A stretch of DNA of 32,972 nt from Burkholderia sp. Bp9143 (GCF_003853645.1 NZ_QTPO01000074.1:1-32972); one strand, 5' to 3'; shown: positions 8,570-16,701, numbered from the stretch's first letter. Notes: generated by a model from the letters alone, not told the origin. Made by a program: numbers and translations.

Positions 8570-9820
8570 ATGAAAGCAAACGAGTGGGATACCTCCTATG
8601 AGTGGAAGGCGGTGACGCTGCTGGCGCTCGGCTTCGGGCTGGTCGGCCTCGACCGCTGGCTCATCGCGCCGCTGTTCCCTTCGATCATGAAGGACCTGCA
8701 CCTGACCGCGCAGGACGTCGGCAACTGCATCGGCGTGCTCGGCCTGTCGTGGGGCATCTTCGCGGCGCTGATGGGCGGCATCTCCGACAAGATCGGCCGC
8801 CGCAAGGTCCTGATCCCCGCGATCATCGCGTTCTCGCTGCTGTCCGGTTTCTCGGGGCTCGCGGGCGGGCTGCTCGGCCTGATCGCGATCCGCGGGCTGA
8901 TGGGCGTCGCGGAGGGCTCGTTCTGCCCGACCAGCTTCGCGGCGACCGCCGATGCGTCGCATCCGCGGCGGCGCGGCCTGAACCTCGGGCTGCAGCAAAG
9001 CGGCTTCGCGCTGTTCGGGCTGGCGCTGTCGCCGATCATCGCGACCCAACTGCTCAACGTCGTATCGTGGCGCTGGGTGTTCGCGCTCGTGGCCATTCCC
9101 GGTCTGATTCTCGGCGCGATCATGTTCTTCGTGATCCGCGAACCGAAGCGCGCGAAGGAGGTCGTGTCGGAACACGCGCCGGCGTCGCTCGGCCATGTGC
9201 TCAAGAGCCGCAACATCCTCGTCGCGATGGCTGCACTCTGTTGCGCGATGACCGGCGTGTTCGTGCTCGGCGCGCTGCTGCCGCTGTACCTGACGGACTA
9301 CCTGTCGCTCGACACGCAGAAGATGGGGCTCGTCGTGTCGGCGATCGGCTTCGGCGGTTTTCTCGGGCAGTTCGGGCTGCCGGGCCTGTCCGACCTGGTG
9401 GGCCGCCGGCTCGCGAGCATCGTGGGCTTCGCCGGCACGGCGGTGATGCTCTACATTTTCCGCGGCCTCGGCCCGCAGCCGGTGGTGCTGTTCGTCGTCC
9501 TGTTCGTCGCGTCGTTCTTCACGCTCGGGCTGGTGTCGCTGCTGTCGGGCCCGGTGGCGACCGAAGCCGCGCCCGTCGGCCTCGTGTCGACGTCGATCGG
9601 CGTGGTGGTCGGTTGCGGCGAGATCTTCGGCGGCGGCATCGCGCCGGCGATGGGCGGCTACGTCGCCGCGCACTTCGGGATCCAGAATATTCTGTGGCTG
9701 CCGATGTGTGCGGTGCTGCTGGGCATCGTGGTCAGCATGCTGCTGCGGGAAACCGCGCCGGCCGTGCTGCAGCGCCGCGTAGGCGTGCAGCCGGAACTGA
9801 CGGCGGGCAAGCAGCCCTAA
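8570..9820 (+). CDS. MFS transporter, probably for an aromatic compound
   Basis: 416 aa major facilitator with about 12 hydrophobic segments. The loop 2-3 signature appears as GGISDKIGRRKV near residue 62 and the second-half counterpart as LSDLVGRRLAS. The TM1 region reads GLVGLDRWLIAPLFPS, similar to anion/organic-acid symporters. I place the start at ATG 8570-8572 because GGAGA lies about six bases upstream; an open frame extends 46 codons further up but lacks a ribosome site and has poor composition. It stands upstream of, and parallel to, the LysR gene and the hydroquinone operon and shares their operator sequence. Uptake of an aromatic precursor of hydroquinone is therefore the likely role; the substrate cannot be read from sequence. 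Confidence 0.85.
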   Translation: MKANEWDTSYEWKAVTLLALGFGLVGLDRWLIAPLFPSIMKDLHLTAQDVGNCIGVLGLSWGIFAALMGGISDKIGRRKVLIPAIIAFSLLSGFSGLAGGLLGLIAIRGLMGVAEGSFCPTSFAATADASHPRRRGLNLGLQQSGFALFGLALSPIIATQLLNVVSWRWVFALVAIPGLILGAIMFFVIREPKRAKEVVSEHAPASLGHVLKSRNILVAMAALCCAMTGVFVLGALLPLYLTDYLSLDTQKMGLVVSAIGFGGFLGQFGLPGLSDLVGRRLASIVGFAGTAVMLYIFRGLGPQPVVLFVVLFVASFFTLGLVSLLSGPVATEAAPVGLVSTSIGVVVGCGEIFGGGIAPAMGGYVAAHFGIQNILWLPMCAVLLGIVVSMLLRETAPAVLQRRVGVQPELTAGKQP

Positions 9821-9958
9821 CGTGCCGCCCGGACGTGCCCGCGCCCGTCGGCCCGTGAGATTGACACCTGCCGGGTGACAGTGTGACGCTTTACACATGA
9901 CCCAACCGGCCGGCAGGCGCGGTTAGACTGGCAGTTTCGCTTTCGGGAAAGGCGCGGT

Positions 9959-10888
9959 ATGGACCGGTTTCTGAGCATCGAGGCATTCGTCAGGGTCGCG
10001 GAGGCGAGCAGTTTTGCGGAAGCCGCGCGACAGCTTGGGGTCACCAGTTCGGTCGTGACGAACCGCATCCAGCAGTTGGAGAAGTTCGTCAACGCGCCGC
10101 TGTTCCATCGCAGCACGCGCCACGTTCGGCTGTCCGAAGTGGGCGAGACCTTCTATCGCGAATGCGCCGAGGTGGTCGGGCGCGTCAACGAGCTGACCGA
10201 CCAGATGCGCGAACTGCGCGCGACACCGACCGGGCGGCTGCGCATCCAGATGCTGCCCGGTTTCGCGCTCGATCACTTCGGCGTGCCGCTCGCCGAATTC
10301 AATCGGCGCTACCCGGGCATCCAGCTCGACATCATCGTCAATGACCGTGTCGTGGACCCTGTCGAAGAAGGGTTCGACATCGCGTTCCAGATCTTCCCTC
10401 CCATATCCGAGTCGCTGATCGAGCGGCGCCTGTTCGTGGTGCGACGCCTGTTCTGCGCGTCGCCTGCGTATCTCGACGCGCATGGTGCGCCACAACATCC
10501 ACGCGAATTGCTGCAGCACACCACGGCGCTGTATTCGGGCTATCCGTCGCGTAACCGCTGGACCCTGACGCGCGGCGACGAGGTCGTCGAAATGGAATTG
10601 CCGGGCATGATCCGCTCGAACTCCGTGCATCTGCTGCGCGAGTACGCGCTGACGGGCGGCGGCGTCGTGTGCCTGCCCACGCTGGTCGCGAGCGACGCGC
10701 TCGTCGCGGGCCGGCTGGTGCCGATCCTCACCGACTTCCAGATCGCGCCGTTGAGCTTCGCCGCCGTTTATCCCGCAACGCAGCGACAGGCGCTGAAGGT
10801 GAAGGCGCTGGTCGAATTCCTCGCCGAATACATCGGCGACGAGTCGCCATGGGACCGTCCGCTGCTGGAGCGCGGCTGGGTCCGCTGA
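9959..10888 (+). CDS. LysR-family regulator of the hydroquinone cluster
   Basis: 309 aa LysR-type transcriptional regulator. The winged helix-turn-helix covers residues ~1-60 (FVRVAEASSFAEAARQLG, then SSVVTNRIQQLE), followed by a linker helix and an effector-binding periplasmic-fold domain from about 90 to 295. Start ATG 9959-9961. It lies between the transporter and the catabolic operon, all on the plus strand; a LysR gene next to hydroquinone-type pnp/hap clusters is a known arrangement. The duplicated dyad at 8348-8364 and 10900-10916 is the likely binding site. The effector could be hydroquinone or a nitro/hydroxy-aromatic, which is inference only. Confidence 0.9.
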   Translation: MDRFLSIEAFVRVAEASSFAEAARQLGVTSSVVTNRIQQLEKFVNAPLFHRSTRHVRLSEVGETFYRECAEVVGRVNELTDQMRELRATPTGRLRIQMLPGFALDHFGVPLAEFNRRYPGIQLDIIVNDRVVDPVEEGFDIAFQIFPPISESLIERRLFVVRRLFCASPAYLDAHGAPQHPRELLQHTTALYSGYPSRNRWTLTRGDEVVEMELPGMIRSNSVHLLREYALTGGGVVCLPTLVASDALVAGRLVPILTDFQIAPLSFAAVYPATQRQALKVKALVEFLAEYIGDESPWDRPLLERGWVR

Positions 10889-10899
10889 GCCGGTCGATT

Positions 10900-10916
10900 A
10901 TTCGCGAAACGCAAAT
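10900..10916 (-). promoter_or_regulatory. Probable LysR operator upstream of pnpC
   Basis: ATTCGCGAAACGCAAAT is the exact reverse complement of the 17-mer at 8348-8364. Its centre lies about 65 bp upstream of the start site predicted from the -35/-10 pair at 10939-10967, where LysR-type activators usually place their recognition site. Confidence 0.7.
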
Positions 10917-10938
10917 GCCGTAGTCGCGGTCCGTTGCC

Positions 10939-10967
10939 TTGTTGAGGGGCCCCCTTGCCCCTAGAGT
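10939..10967 (+). promoter_or_regulatory. Candidate sigma70 promoter of the pnp operon
   Basis: TTGTTG (10939-10944) and TAGAGT (10962-10967) are separated by exactly 17 bp, giving a start site near 10974. Both hexamers are weak, as expected for an activator-dependent promoter. The predicted leader is about 29 nt. Confidence 0.45.
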
Positions 10968-10991
10968 TGAATCCAACAAGCGGTTCAACTC
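10964..10991. repeat. Inverted repeat at the pnpC leader
   Basis: GAGTTGAA (10964-10971) pairs with TTCAACTC (10984-10991), a perfect 8-bp repeat around a 12-bp centre. It overlaps the candidate -10 and ends just before the GGAG ribosome site. It may be a leader hairpin or a second regulator site. Confidence 0.4.
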
Positions 10992-11002
10992 AGGAGACAG
11001 CA

Positions 11003-11497
11003 ATGACCGACACGGCATTCCACACCGTCTTTGGCTCGCTCGACGGCTACACCAAGGGCGAGATCGAAATCACCAGCGGCAGCGCACGGCACTACGCCTT
11101 CTCGAACGTGTTCGAGGTGGCATCGAAGTCGGCCCCCTACGAAAAGGTCGTCGCCGGCAAGAACCTCGAATACGTGATCGAAGTGCTGCGGACCGACGGC
11201 GAGTCGCCGTGGTTCGCGTGCGCGCACGACGAGTTCGCGATCCAGATGGATGGTGAAGTCCGCATCGAATTCATCAAGCTCGACAATCCGCCGACCACCA
11301 GCCGCGGCACCGTGAGCGCCGGCACGCAGCCGGTGGGCCGCGAGATGGGCTACGTCGTCCTCCGCAAGGGGCACCAGGCACTGCTGCCGGCCGGCTGCGC
11401 GTATCGCTTCGCCGCCGGCAAGCCGGGCGTCGCGCTCGTGCAGACCGTGCTCGGCGAGCTGTCCGTCGAGAAGTGGGCCGACATCTGCCTGCACTGA
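11003..11497 (+). CDS. pnpC: Hydroquinone 1,2-dioxygenase small subunit
   Basis: 164 aa (about 18 kDa), matching the small (alpha) subunit of two-component hydroquinone 1,2-dioxygenases (PnpC/HapC). It is cupin-like, with beta-rich segments such as EFAIQMDGEVRIEF and ALLPAGCAYRF, and has no obvious complete metal site of its own. The large subunit supplies the iron. Start ATG 11003-11005 follows a GGAGA site; a longer frame from 10955 would run through the promoter and is rejected. It is the first gene of the seven-gene operon, 42 bp before pnpD. The complex opens the ring of hydroquinone between the hydroxylated and adjacent carbon to give 4-hydroxymuconic semialdehyde. Confidence 0.88.
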   Translation: MTDTAFHTVFGSLDGYTKGEIEITSGSARHYAFSNVFEVASKSAPYEKVVAGKNLEYVIEVLRTDGESPWFACAHDEFAIQMDGEVRIEFIKLDNPPTTSRGTVSAGTQPVGREMGYVVLRKGHQALLPAGCAYRFAAGKPGVALVQTVLGELSVEKWADICLH

Positions 11498-11539
11498 TCC
11501 ATCCGACTGCCACCATTCAAATATTCCTGGAGACACGTT

Positions 11540-12559
11540 ATGGCCACCCTCGAGACCCTCGATCTTTCCGCAGGCTTTGCCGCCGATCTGGTGCAGGCCA
11601 CGGAAGCCGATGCCATCACCGGTTACCGCCGCTTCCAGCTCGGCGCGTTCGCGTTCCAGCGCGACGAGTACTTCGTGAAAATCAGCTGGCCGGCAAAAGG
11701 CCAGACCCGCACGCATGCGATGCCCGCGGACGCATTCCTGCGCGCGATGATGCGCGACGTGGCGTGGGGCTTCTTCTACGGCTGGGTGAATTTCGATCAC
11801 GTGTTCGGCACGCGCAATCACTACGGCAAGGTCGACGTGTATGCCGGCACGTTCAACGGAATCCTGAAGGACGCCGGCGTCGACTACACCGAGACGTTCG
11901 AAACACCCACGATCATGGCGACCTTCAAGGCGATGCTGCACGACTGGACCAACGAAGGCTTCGATCCGTTCGCGGCGCCCGAGGAAACCGGCACGGCATT
12001 CGGCCGCAAGCACGGCGAGAACGACGCGGCGATCGAGCGCACGCGCATCGCGACGCGCCGCATGCCGGGCCTCGAGGGCGACTCGCCGCTGCGCGACGAG
12101 CTGCCCGTCAACCGCGCGTTCCTCGACGTCGCCCAGGACGAACCGGAAGTGCATGTGAAGCCGGGCTTCGAAGGCGAACTGCATGCGTTCAACCTGTTCA
12201 AGTATCTGTCGCGCTCGGACGTGACGTGGAATCCGTCGGTTACCTCCGTATGCGGGCGCAGCCTGTTCTGCCCGACCACGGAGGAATTCATCCTGCCGGT
12301 GTTCCACGGCAACGACCGCGTCGAATGGTTCCTGCAACTGTCCGACGAAATCGTGTGGGACATCGGCGACAAGAACACCGGTGCGCCGCGCGCGCGCATC
12401 ACGATGCGGGCCGGCGACATTTGCGCGATGCCCGCCGACATCCGGCACCAGGGCTATTCGACGAAGCGCTCGATGCTGCTGGTCTGGGAAAACGCGACGC
12501 CGGACCTTCCGCAGCGATACGAGAGCGGCGAACTCGCGCCGTATCCGATCGCGTTCTGA
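11540..12559 (+). CDS. pnpD: Hydroquinone 1,2-dioxygenase large subunit
   Basis: 339 aa (about 38 kDa), the size of PnpD/HapD. The PnpCD structural class binds Fe(II) through His256, Asn258, Glu262 and His303; here the codons at exactly those positions give His256 (CAC 12305-12307) and the HGNDRVE pattern with Asn258 and Glu262, and His303 (CAC 12446-12448) in DIRHQGY. This residue-for-residue match makes the call strong. Start ATG 11540-11542 follows GGAGA. The gene sits between the small subunit and the semialdehyde dehydrogenase, as in pnpCDEFG clusters. No hydroquinone-forming monooxygenase is nearby, so hydroquinone must come from elsewhere in the genome or from outside. Confidence 0.93.
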   Translation: MATLETLDLSAGFAADLVQATEADAITGYRRFQLGAFAFQRDEYFVKISWPAKGQTRTHAMPADAFLRAMMRDVAWGFFYGWVNFDHVFGTRNHYGKVDVYAGTFNGILKDAGVDYTETFETPTIMATFKAMLHDWTNEGFDPFAAPEETGTAFGRKHGENDAAIERTRIATRRMPGLEGDSPLRDELPVNRAFLDVAQDEPEVHVKPGFEGELHAFNLFKYLSRSDVTWNPSVTSVCGRSLFCPTTEEFILPVFHGNDRVEWFLQLSDEIVWDIGDKNTGAPRARITMRAGDICAMPADIRHQGYSTKRSMLLVWENATPDLPQRYESGELAPYPIAF

Positions 12560-12599
12560 GCGGCGCCGGCGCACGCAAGCACATCATCGAGGACGATTC

Positions 12600-14066
12600 A
12601 TGCAAACCCAACTCTTCATCGACGGCCGCTTCGTTGACGCCGTCGACCGCGGCACGATCGACGTGCTCAATCCGCACGACGGCTCGCTGATCACGAAGAT
12701 CGCCGCCGCCACCGCGGCGGACGTGGACCTGGCCGTCGAAGCCGCGGCCCGCGCGTTCCCCAAGTGGTCGGCGATGCCGGCCTCCGAGCGCGGCCGGCTG
12801 CTGCTGCGCCTCGCCGACGCGATCGAAGCCAACGCGGAGGAACTCGCGCAGCTCGAATCGCTGGACACGGGCCACCCGATCCGCGATTCGCGCGCACTCG
12901 ACGTGCCGCGCACGGCCGGCTGCTTCCGCTACTTCGGCGGGATGGCCGACAAGCTGCAGGGCTCGGTGATCCCCGTCGAAACCGGCTTCCTGAATTACGT
13001 GCAGCGCGCGCCGATCGGCGTCGTCGGCCAGATCGTGCCGTGGAATTTCCCGCTGATGTTCACGAGCTGGAAGATGGGTCCGGCGCTGGCGGCAGGCAAC
13101 ACGGTCGTGCTCAAGCCGTCGGAGATCACGCCGCTGTCGACGTTGCGCATCGTCGAGCTGATGGCCGAGGTCGGGTTCCCCGCAGGTGTCGTCAATATCG
13201 TCCCCGGTTACGGGCATACGGCCGGCCAGCGGCTCGCCGAACACCCCGGCGTCGGGAAGATCGCATTCACGGGGTCGACGGCGACGGGCCGCCGGATCGT
13301 CGAGGCCTCGCAAGGCAACCTGAAGCGCGTGCAGCTGGAACTCGGCGGCAAGGGCGCCAACATCGTGTTCGACGACGCGAACCTCGACGCGGCCATCAAC
13401 GGCGCCGCGTGGGCGATCTTCCACAACCAGGGGCAGGCGTGCATCGCGGGTTCGCGTCTCGTGCTGCATGAACGCATCGCCGACGCATTCCTCGAGCGCT
13501 TCGTGTCGCTGGCTTCGTCGATCCGCGTCGGCAACCCGCTGGACCCGGACACCGAGATGGGCCCGCTGACGTCGAAGCAGCACCTCGACCGCGTGCTGTC
13601 GTTCGTCGACGTCGCGCGCGAGCAGGGCGGCCGCGTGCTGGCGGGCGGCAGTGCGCCGCAGGACGCGGCACTCGCCGGCGGCTACTACGTGCGCCCGACG
13701 GTCATCGAAGCGAAGAGCGCCGCCGATCGCGTCGCGCAGGAGGAAGTGTTCGGCCCGTTCGTCACCGTGCTGCGCTTCGGCAGCGACGAGGAAGCGCTGT
13801 CGATCGCCAACGCGACCGAATACGGGCTCGGCAGCGGCCTGTGGACCAACGATCTGTCCCGCGCACACAAGATGGCGTCGCGGATCGACGCGGGCATGTG
13901 CTGGATCAACTGCTACAAGCGCGTCAACCCGGGCAGCCCGTTCGGCGGCATCGGGAAGTCGGGCTACGGCCGCGAGATGGGTTTCGAGGCGATGCACGAC
14001 TACACGGAAGCGCGCTCGGTGTGGGTCAACGTCGACGGCAAGGTGCCGCCGCACTTCAAGCGCTGA
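12600..14066 (+). CDS. pnpE: 4-hydroxymuconic semialdehyde dehydrogenase
   Basis: 488 aa NAD(P)-dependent aldehyde dehydrogenase. Catalytic features are present: Asn149 in PWNFP, Glu247 in LELGGKG, and the nucleophile Cys281 in GQACIAGSR, with the C-terminal FGGIGKSGYGREMG segment. The operon position directly after the hydroquinone dioxygenase assigns the substrate: oxidation of 4-hydroxymuconic semialdehyde to maleylacetate. Start ATG 12600-12602, preceded by GAGGA; the frame is open further upstream inside pnpD but that stretch is a shadow. The gap to pnpD is 40 bp and to pnpF 7 bp. Sequence alone would only say aldehyde dehydrogenase; the substrate rests on context. Confidence 0.88.
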   Translation: MQTQLFIDGRFVDAVDRGTIDVLNPHDGSLITKIAAATAADVDLAVEAAARAFPKWSAMPASERGRLLLRLADAIEANAEELAQLESLDTGHPIRDSRALDVPRTAGCFRYFGGMADKLQGSVIPVETGFLNYVQRAPIGVVGQIVPWNFPLMFTSWKMGPALAAGNTVVLKPSEITPLSTLRIVELMAEVGFPAGVVNIVPGYGHTAGQRLAEHPGVGKIAFTGSTATGRRIVEASQGNLKRVQLELGGKGANIVFDDANLDAAINGAAWAIFHNQGQACIAGSRLVLHERIADAFLERFVSLASSIRVGNPLDPDTEMGPLTSKQHLDRVLSFVDVAREQGGRVLAGGSAPQDAALAGGYYVRPTVIEAKSAADRVAQEEVFGPFVTVLRFGSDEEALSIANATEYGLGSGLWTNDLSRAHKMASRIDAGMCWINCYKRVNPGSPFGGIGKSGYGREMGFEAMHDYTEARSVWVNVDGKVPPHFKR

Positions 14067-14073
14067 GGTTGCG

Positions 14074-15141
14074 ATGGAACGTTTCGTCTATCAGGGAACG
14101 CCGTCCCGCGTCGTGTTCGAATGGGGTGCACTCGAACGGCTGCCGGACGAGCTGTCCGCGCTCGGCGCGAAGCGGGCGCTGATTCTGTCGACGCCCGAGC
14201 AGCGGCCGCTCGCCGAACGGGTCAGGGACGTGCTCGGCGAGCGTGCGGCCGGCGTATGCGCGCAGGCCGTGATGCACGTGCCGGTCGAGGTGGCGCGTGC
14301 CGCGCGCGAGATGGCGGCCGAATTGGGCGCGGACTGCTGCATCGCGATCGGCGGTGGCTCGACGATCGGGCTCGGCAAGGCGATCGCGCTCGAGTCGTCG
14401 CTGCCGATCCTCGCCGTGCCGACGACTTACGCCGGCTCGGAAATGACGCCGATCTTCGGGCTCACGGAAGGCCGCCTGAAGCGCACCGGGCGCGATGCGC
14501 GCGTGCTGCCGCGCACGGTGCTCTACGACCCGTCCCTGACGTTGTCGCTGCCGCCGGGGATTTCGGCGGCTTCGGGCGTCAATGCGATGGCGCATGCGGT
14601 CGAAGCGCTCTATGCGGAAGATGCGAACCCGGTGATCAGCCTGATGGCCGAGGAGTCGATTCGTGCACTCGGCGAGGCGCTGCCCGTGATCGTTCGCGCG
14701 CCCGACGACCGCGAGATGCGCAGCCGCGCGTTATATGGCGCGTGGCTCGCCGGCACGTGCCTGGGCGCCGTCGGCATGGCGTTGCACCACAAGCTCTGTC
14801 ATACGCTCGGCGGCACCTTCAACCTGCCGCACGCGCAGACGCACGCCGCGATGTTGCCGCATACCGCGCACTACAACCATGCCGCGGCACCCGACGCGCT
14901 GCGCCGTGTCGCGCGGGCGCTCGGCGGCACCGACGCGGCCGACGCCGGCCCGCTGTTGTTCCGGTTGAATCGGCAGTTGGGCTTGTCGGCGGCGCTTGCC
15001 GACCTCGGGATGCCGGAAGCGGGCCTCGACGAAGCCGCCGATCTCGCCTGCCGGAACCCTTATGCGAATCCGCGGCCGATCGAGCGTGCGCCGATTCGCG
15101 ATTTGCTTCAGCATGCGTGGGACGGGCGCGAGCCGCAGTGA
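14074..15141 (+). CDS. pnpF: Maleylacetate reductase
   Basis: 355 aa member of the iron-containing alcohol dehydrogenase superfamily, typical length for maleylacetate reductases. The nucleotide-binding IGGGSTIGLGKAIAL lies near residue 91, the PTTYAGSEMTPIFG motif near 122, and a His-rich catalytic stretch has His238, His239 and His243 (HHKLCHTLGG). The enzyme reduces maleylacetate to beta-ketoadipate with NAD(P)H, the common exit of hydroquinone and hydroxyquinol routes. Start ATG 14074-14076 is 7 bp after pnpE with GAGG just upstream, so the two are probably translationally coupled. Confidence 0.92.
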   Translation: MERFVYQGTPSRVVFEWGALERLPDELSALGAKRALILSTPEQRPLAERVRDVLGERAAGVCAQAVMHVPVEVARAAREMAAELGADCCIAIGGGSTIGLGKAIALESSLPILAVPTTYAGSEMTPIFGLTEGRLKRTGRDARVLPRTVLYDPSLTLSLPPGISAASGVNAMAHAVEALYAEDANPVISLMAEESIRALGEALPVIVRAPDDREMRSRALYGAWLAGTCLGAVGMALHHKLCHTLGGTFNLPHAQTHAAMLPHTAHYNHAAAPDALRRVARALGGTDAADAGPLLFRLNRQLGLSAALADLGMPEAGLDEAADLACRNPYANPRPIERAPIRDLLQHAWDGREPQ

Positions 15142-15169
15142 GCGGCCGGCTGCATCCAAGGAGACGAAC

Positions 15170-16045
15170 GTGACGAATGAGCATCATGATGACGGCGACA
15201 CGCGGCTGACCGAGCAGGTCGTCGCCAGTTTCGACGGTACGCCGAACCCGCGCTTGCGCGTGCTGATGCAGAGCCTCGTGCGGCATCTGCATGCGTTCGT
15301 CCGCGAAACGGAGCTGACCGAGGCCGAGTGGATGGCCGCGATTCGCTTCCTGACCGAAACCGGGCAGATGTGCGACGACGTCGTGCGCCAGGAATTCATC
15401 CTGTTGTCGGACACGCTGGGCGTGTCGATGCTGGTCGATGCGATCAACCATCGCTTCGCCACGGGCGCGACGGAAACGACGGTGTTCGGGCCGTTCTACA
15501 TCGAGGGCATGCCCGAGCGCGCGTATGGCGAGAACATGGCGTTCACGCCCGGCACGCCGGTTGTCGTGCATGGTCGCGTGCTCACCACCGACGGTGCGCC
15601 GGTGCAGGACGCCGTGCTCGACGTGTGGCAGACCGCGGACAACGGCATGTATTCCGGACAGGACAAGGACCAGCCGCACGGCAATCTGCGCGGCCGCTAC
15701 CGGACCGATGCGGAAGGCCGTTATGCGATCACGACGATTCTGCCGGTCAGCTATCCGATTCCGACCGACGGCCCGGTCGGCAAGATGCTCGATGCCACCG
15801 GACGCCATCCATGGCGCCCCGCGCACCTGCACTTCATGATCGACGCACCGGGCTACCGCAAGCTCGTCACGCATCTGTTCGACGAGGAGGACCCGTACCT
15901 GAAGTCGGATGCGGTCTTCGGCGTGAAGCCGTCGTTGATGGTCGCGTATCGCCCGCGCGCGGCGGACGATGAACTTGCGCGACGGTTCGGGTTGAACGGC
16001 GCGTACCGCGAAGCGACGTACGACTTCGTGCTCGACCGGAGCTGA
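15170..16045 (+). CDS. pnpG: Hydroxyquinol 1,2-dioxygenase (intradiol)
   Basis: 291 aa intradiol ring-cleavage dioxygenase. An N-terminal helical dimerisation domain (about 1-105) is followed by the catalytic beta domain. The Fe(III) ligands can be placed at Tyr161 (MYSGQ), Tyr195 (VSYPIP), His219 and His221 (PAHLHF), spaced as in catechol 1,2-dioxygenases. Together with maleylacetate reductase, this points to hydroxyquinol (1,2,4-benzenetriol), cleaved directly to maleylacetate. Start is GTG 15170-15172, supported by AAGGAG at 15158-15163; the nearby ATG at 15177 is out of frame. The gap to pnpF is 28 bp. A chlorocatechol or catechol substrate cannot be fully excluded. Confidence 0.9.
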   Translation: MTNEHHDDGDTRLTEQVVASFDGTPNPRLRVLMQSLVRHLHAFVRETELTEAEWMAAIRFLTETGQMCDDVVRQEFILLSDTLGVSMLVDAINHRFATGATETTVFGPFYIEGMPERAYGENMAFTPGTPVVVHGRVLTTDGAPVQDAVLDVWQTADNGMYSGQDKDQPHGNLRGRYRTDAEGRYAITTILPVSYPIPTDGPVGKMLDATGRHPWRPAHLHFMIDAPGYRKLVTHLFDEEDPYLKSDAVFGVKPSLMVAYRPRAADDELARRFGLNGAYREATYDFVLDRS

Positions 16046-16050
16046 CCGAT

Positions 16051-16362
16051 ATGGCGCGATTCTTTGCGGTGTTTGCGACGGACCAGCCCGGGATGCGCGA
16101 CGTGCGCGACCGCGTACGGTCCACGCATCGGAGCTATCTGCGTTCCGCCGCGCAGCACGGCGTGTATGTGCGGCTCGGCGGGCCGACGCTCGATCCCCAG
16201 GGCGATGCGATGAACGGCACGCTGCTCGTCATCGAGGCGGACGACATCGATGCGGTGATGCAGTTCGTCGGCAACGATCCGTACGTGAAGGAAGGGCTGT
16301 TCTCGCGGGTGGAGGTGCGTCCGTGGGACTGGAGCCTCGGCAATCCCGAGCGGAGAGTGTGA
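16051..16362 (+). CDS. YciI-like protein of the hydroquinone operon
   Basis: 103 aa, of the YciI-related dimeric alpha/beta-barrel fold. It begins ARFFAVFATDQPG, has a conserved-looking RSTHRSYLRS helix with a His, and continues to GTLLVIEADDIDAV and DPYVKEGLF, all typical of YciI domains. The function is unproven in most cases; some family members act on small aromatic breakdown products. It begins 5 bp after pnpG and ends 3 bp before the ferredoxin gene, so it is part of the operon. A role as a lyase, isomerase or dehalogenase-like helper in the pathway is a guess from context. Confidence 0.8.
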   Translation: MARFFAVFATDQPGMRDVRDRVRSTHRSYLRSAAQHGVYVRLGGPTLDPQGDAMNGTLLVIEADDIDAVMQFVGNDPYVKEGLFSRVEVRPWDWSLGNPERRV

Positions 16363-16365
16363 GTC

Positions 16366-16701
16366 ATGGGCGCCACGCAACTCTGTCGCTTCTCCGATGT
16401 GCCGGATGGTGGGGCACGGGTCGTCGATGAAGCGCGCATCGGGCGTCCCGTCATCGTCGTGCGGCGCGGGGAGCAGGTGTGGGCGTATGTGAATCGTTGC
16501 CCGCATTTCTCGGTGCCGCTCGATTTCGTGCCGGGCAACGTTTCCTGTTATCGGTCCCAGGTGCTGATGTGCGCGCATCACAGCGCGCTGTTCCGGTTCG
16601 ACGATGGCGTGTGTATCGACGGACCGTGTTCGGGTGCCGGGCTGGAAGCCGTGACTGTCGAGGTGGATTCGGCGGCGTGGGTGATTTGTCGAGGCGCTTG
16701 A
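16366..16701 (+). CDS. Rieske-type [2Fe-2S] ferredoxin
   Basis: 111 aa Rieske ferredoxin. Cluster ligands are Cys45-x-His47 (RCPHF) and Cys69-x-x-His72 (CAHHSALF), with 21 residues between the pairs. The C-terminus has further cysteines in CIDGPCSGAGLE. No Rieske oxygenase or reductase gene adjoins it, so it is probably not an oxygenase electron carrier here; it may reactivate the oxidised iron of PnpCD or PnpG, as XylT-type ferredoxins do for extradiol dioxygenases (inference). It is the last gene of the tight operon, 3 bp after the YciI gene. Confidence 0.87.
   Translation: MGATQLCRFSDVPDGGARVVDEARIGRPVIVVRRGEQVWAYVNRCPHFSVPLDFVPGNVSCYRSQVLMCAHHSALFRFDDGVCIDGPCSGAGLEAVTVEVDSAAWVICRGA

Noticed and set aside
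8285..9898. Very long open frame antisense to the MFS transporter
   Set aside because: It mirrors the GC-rich third positions of the real gene, is extremely rich in Arg, Glu and Gln, and has no family resemblance or ribosome site.
10985..12574. Long open frame antisense to the hydroquinone dioxygenase subunits
   Set aside because: The sense strand encodes both subunits with exact iron ligands; the antisense frame is a composition artefact.
12399..14054. Long open frame antisense to the aldehyde dehydrogenase
   Set aside because: Shadow of a strongly conserved gene in high-GC DNA; the product is Arg/His-rich and unlike any family.
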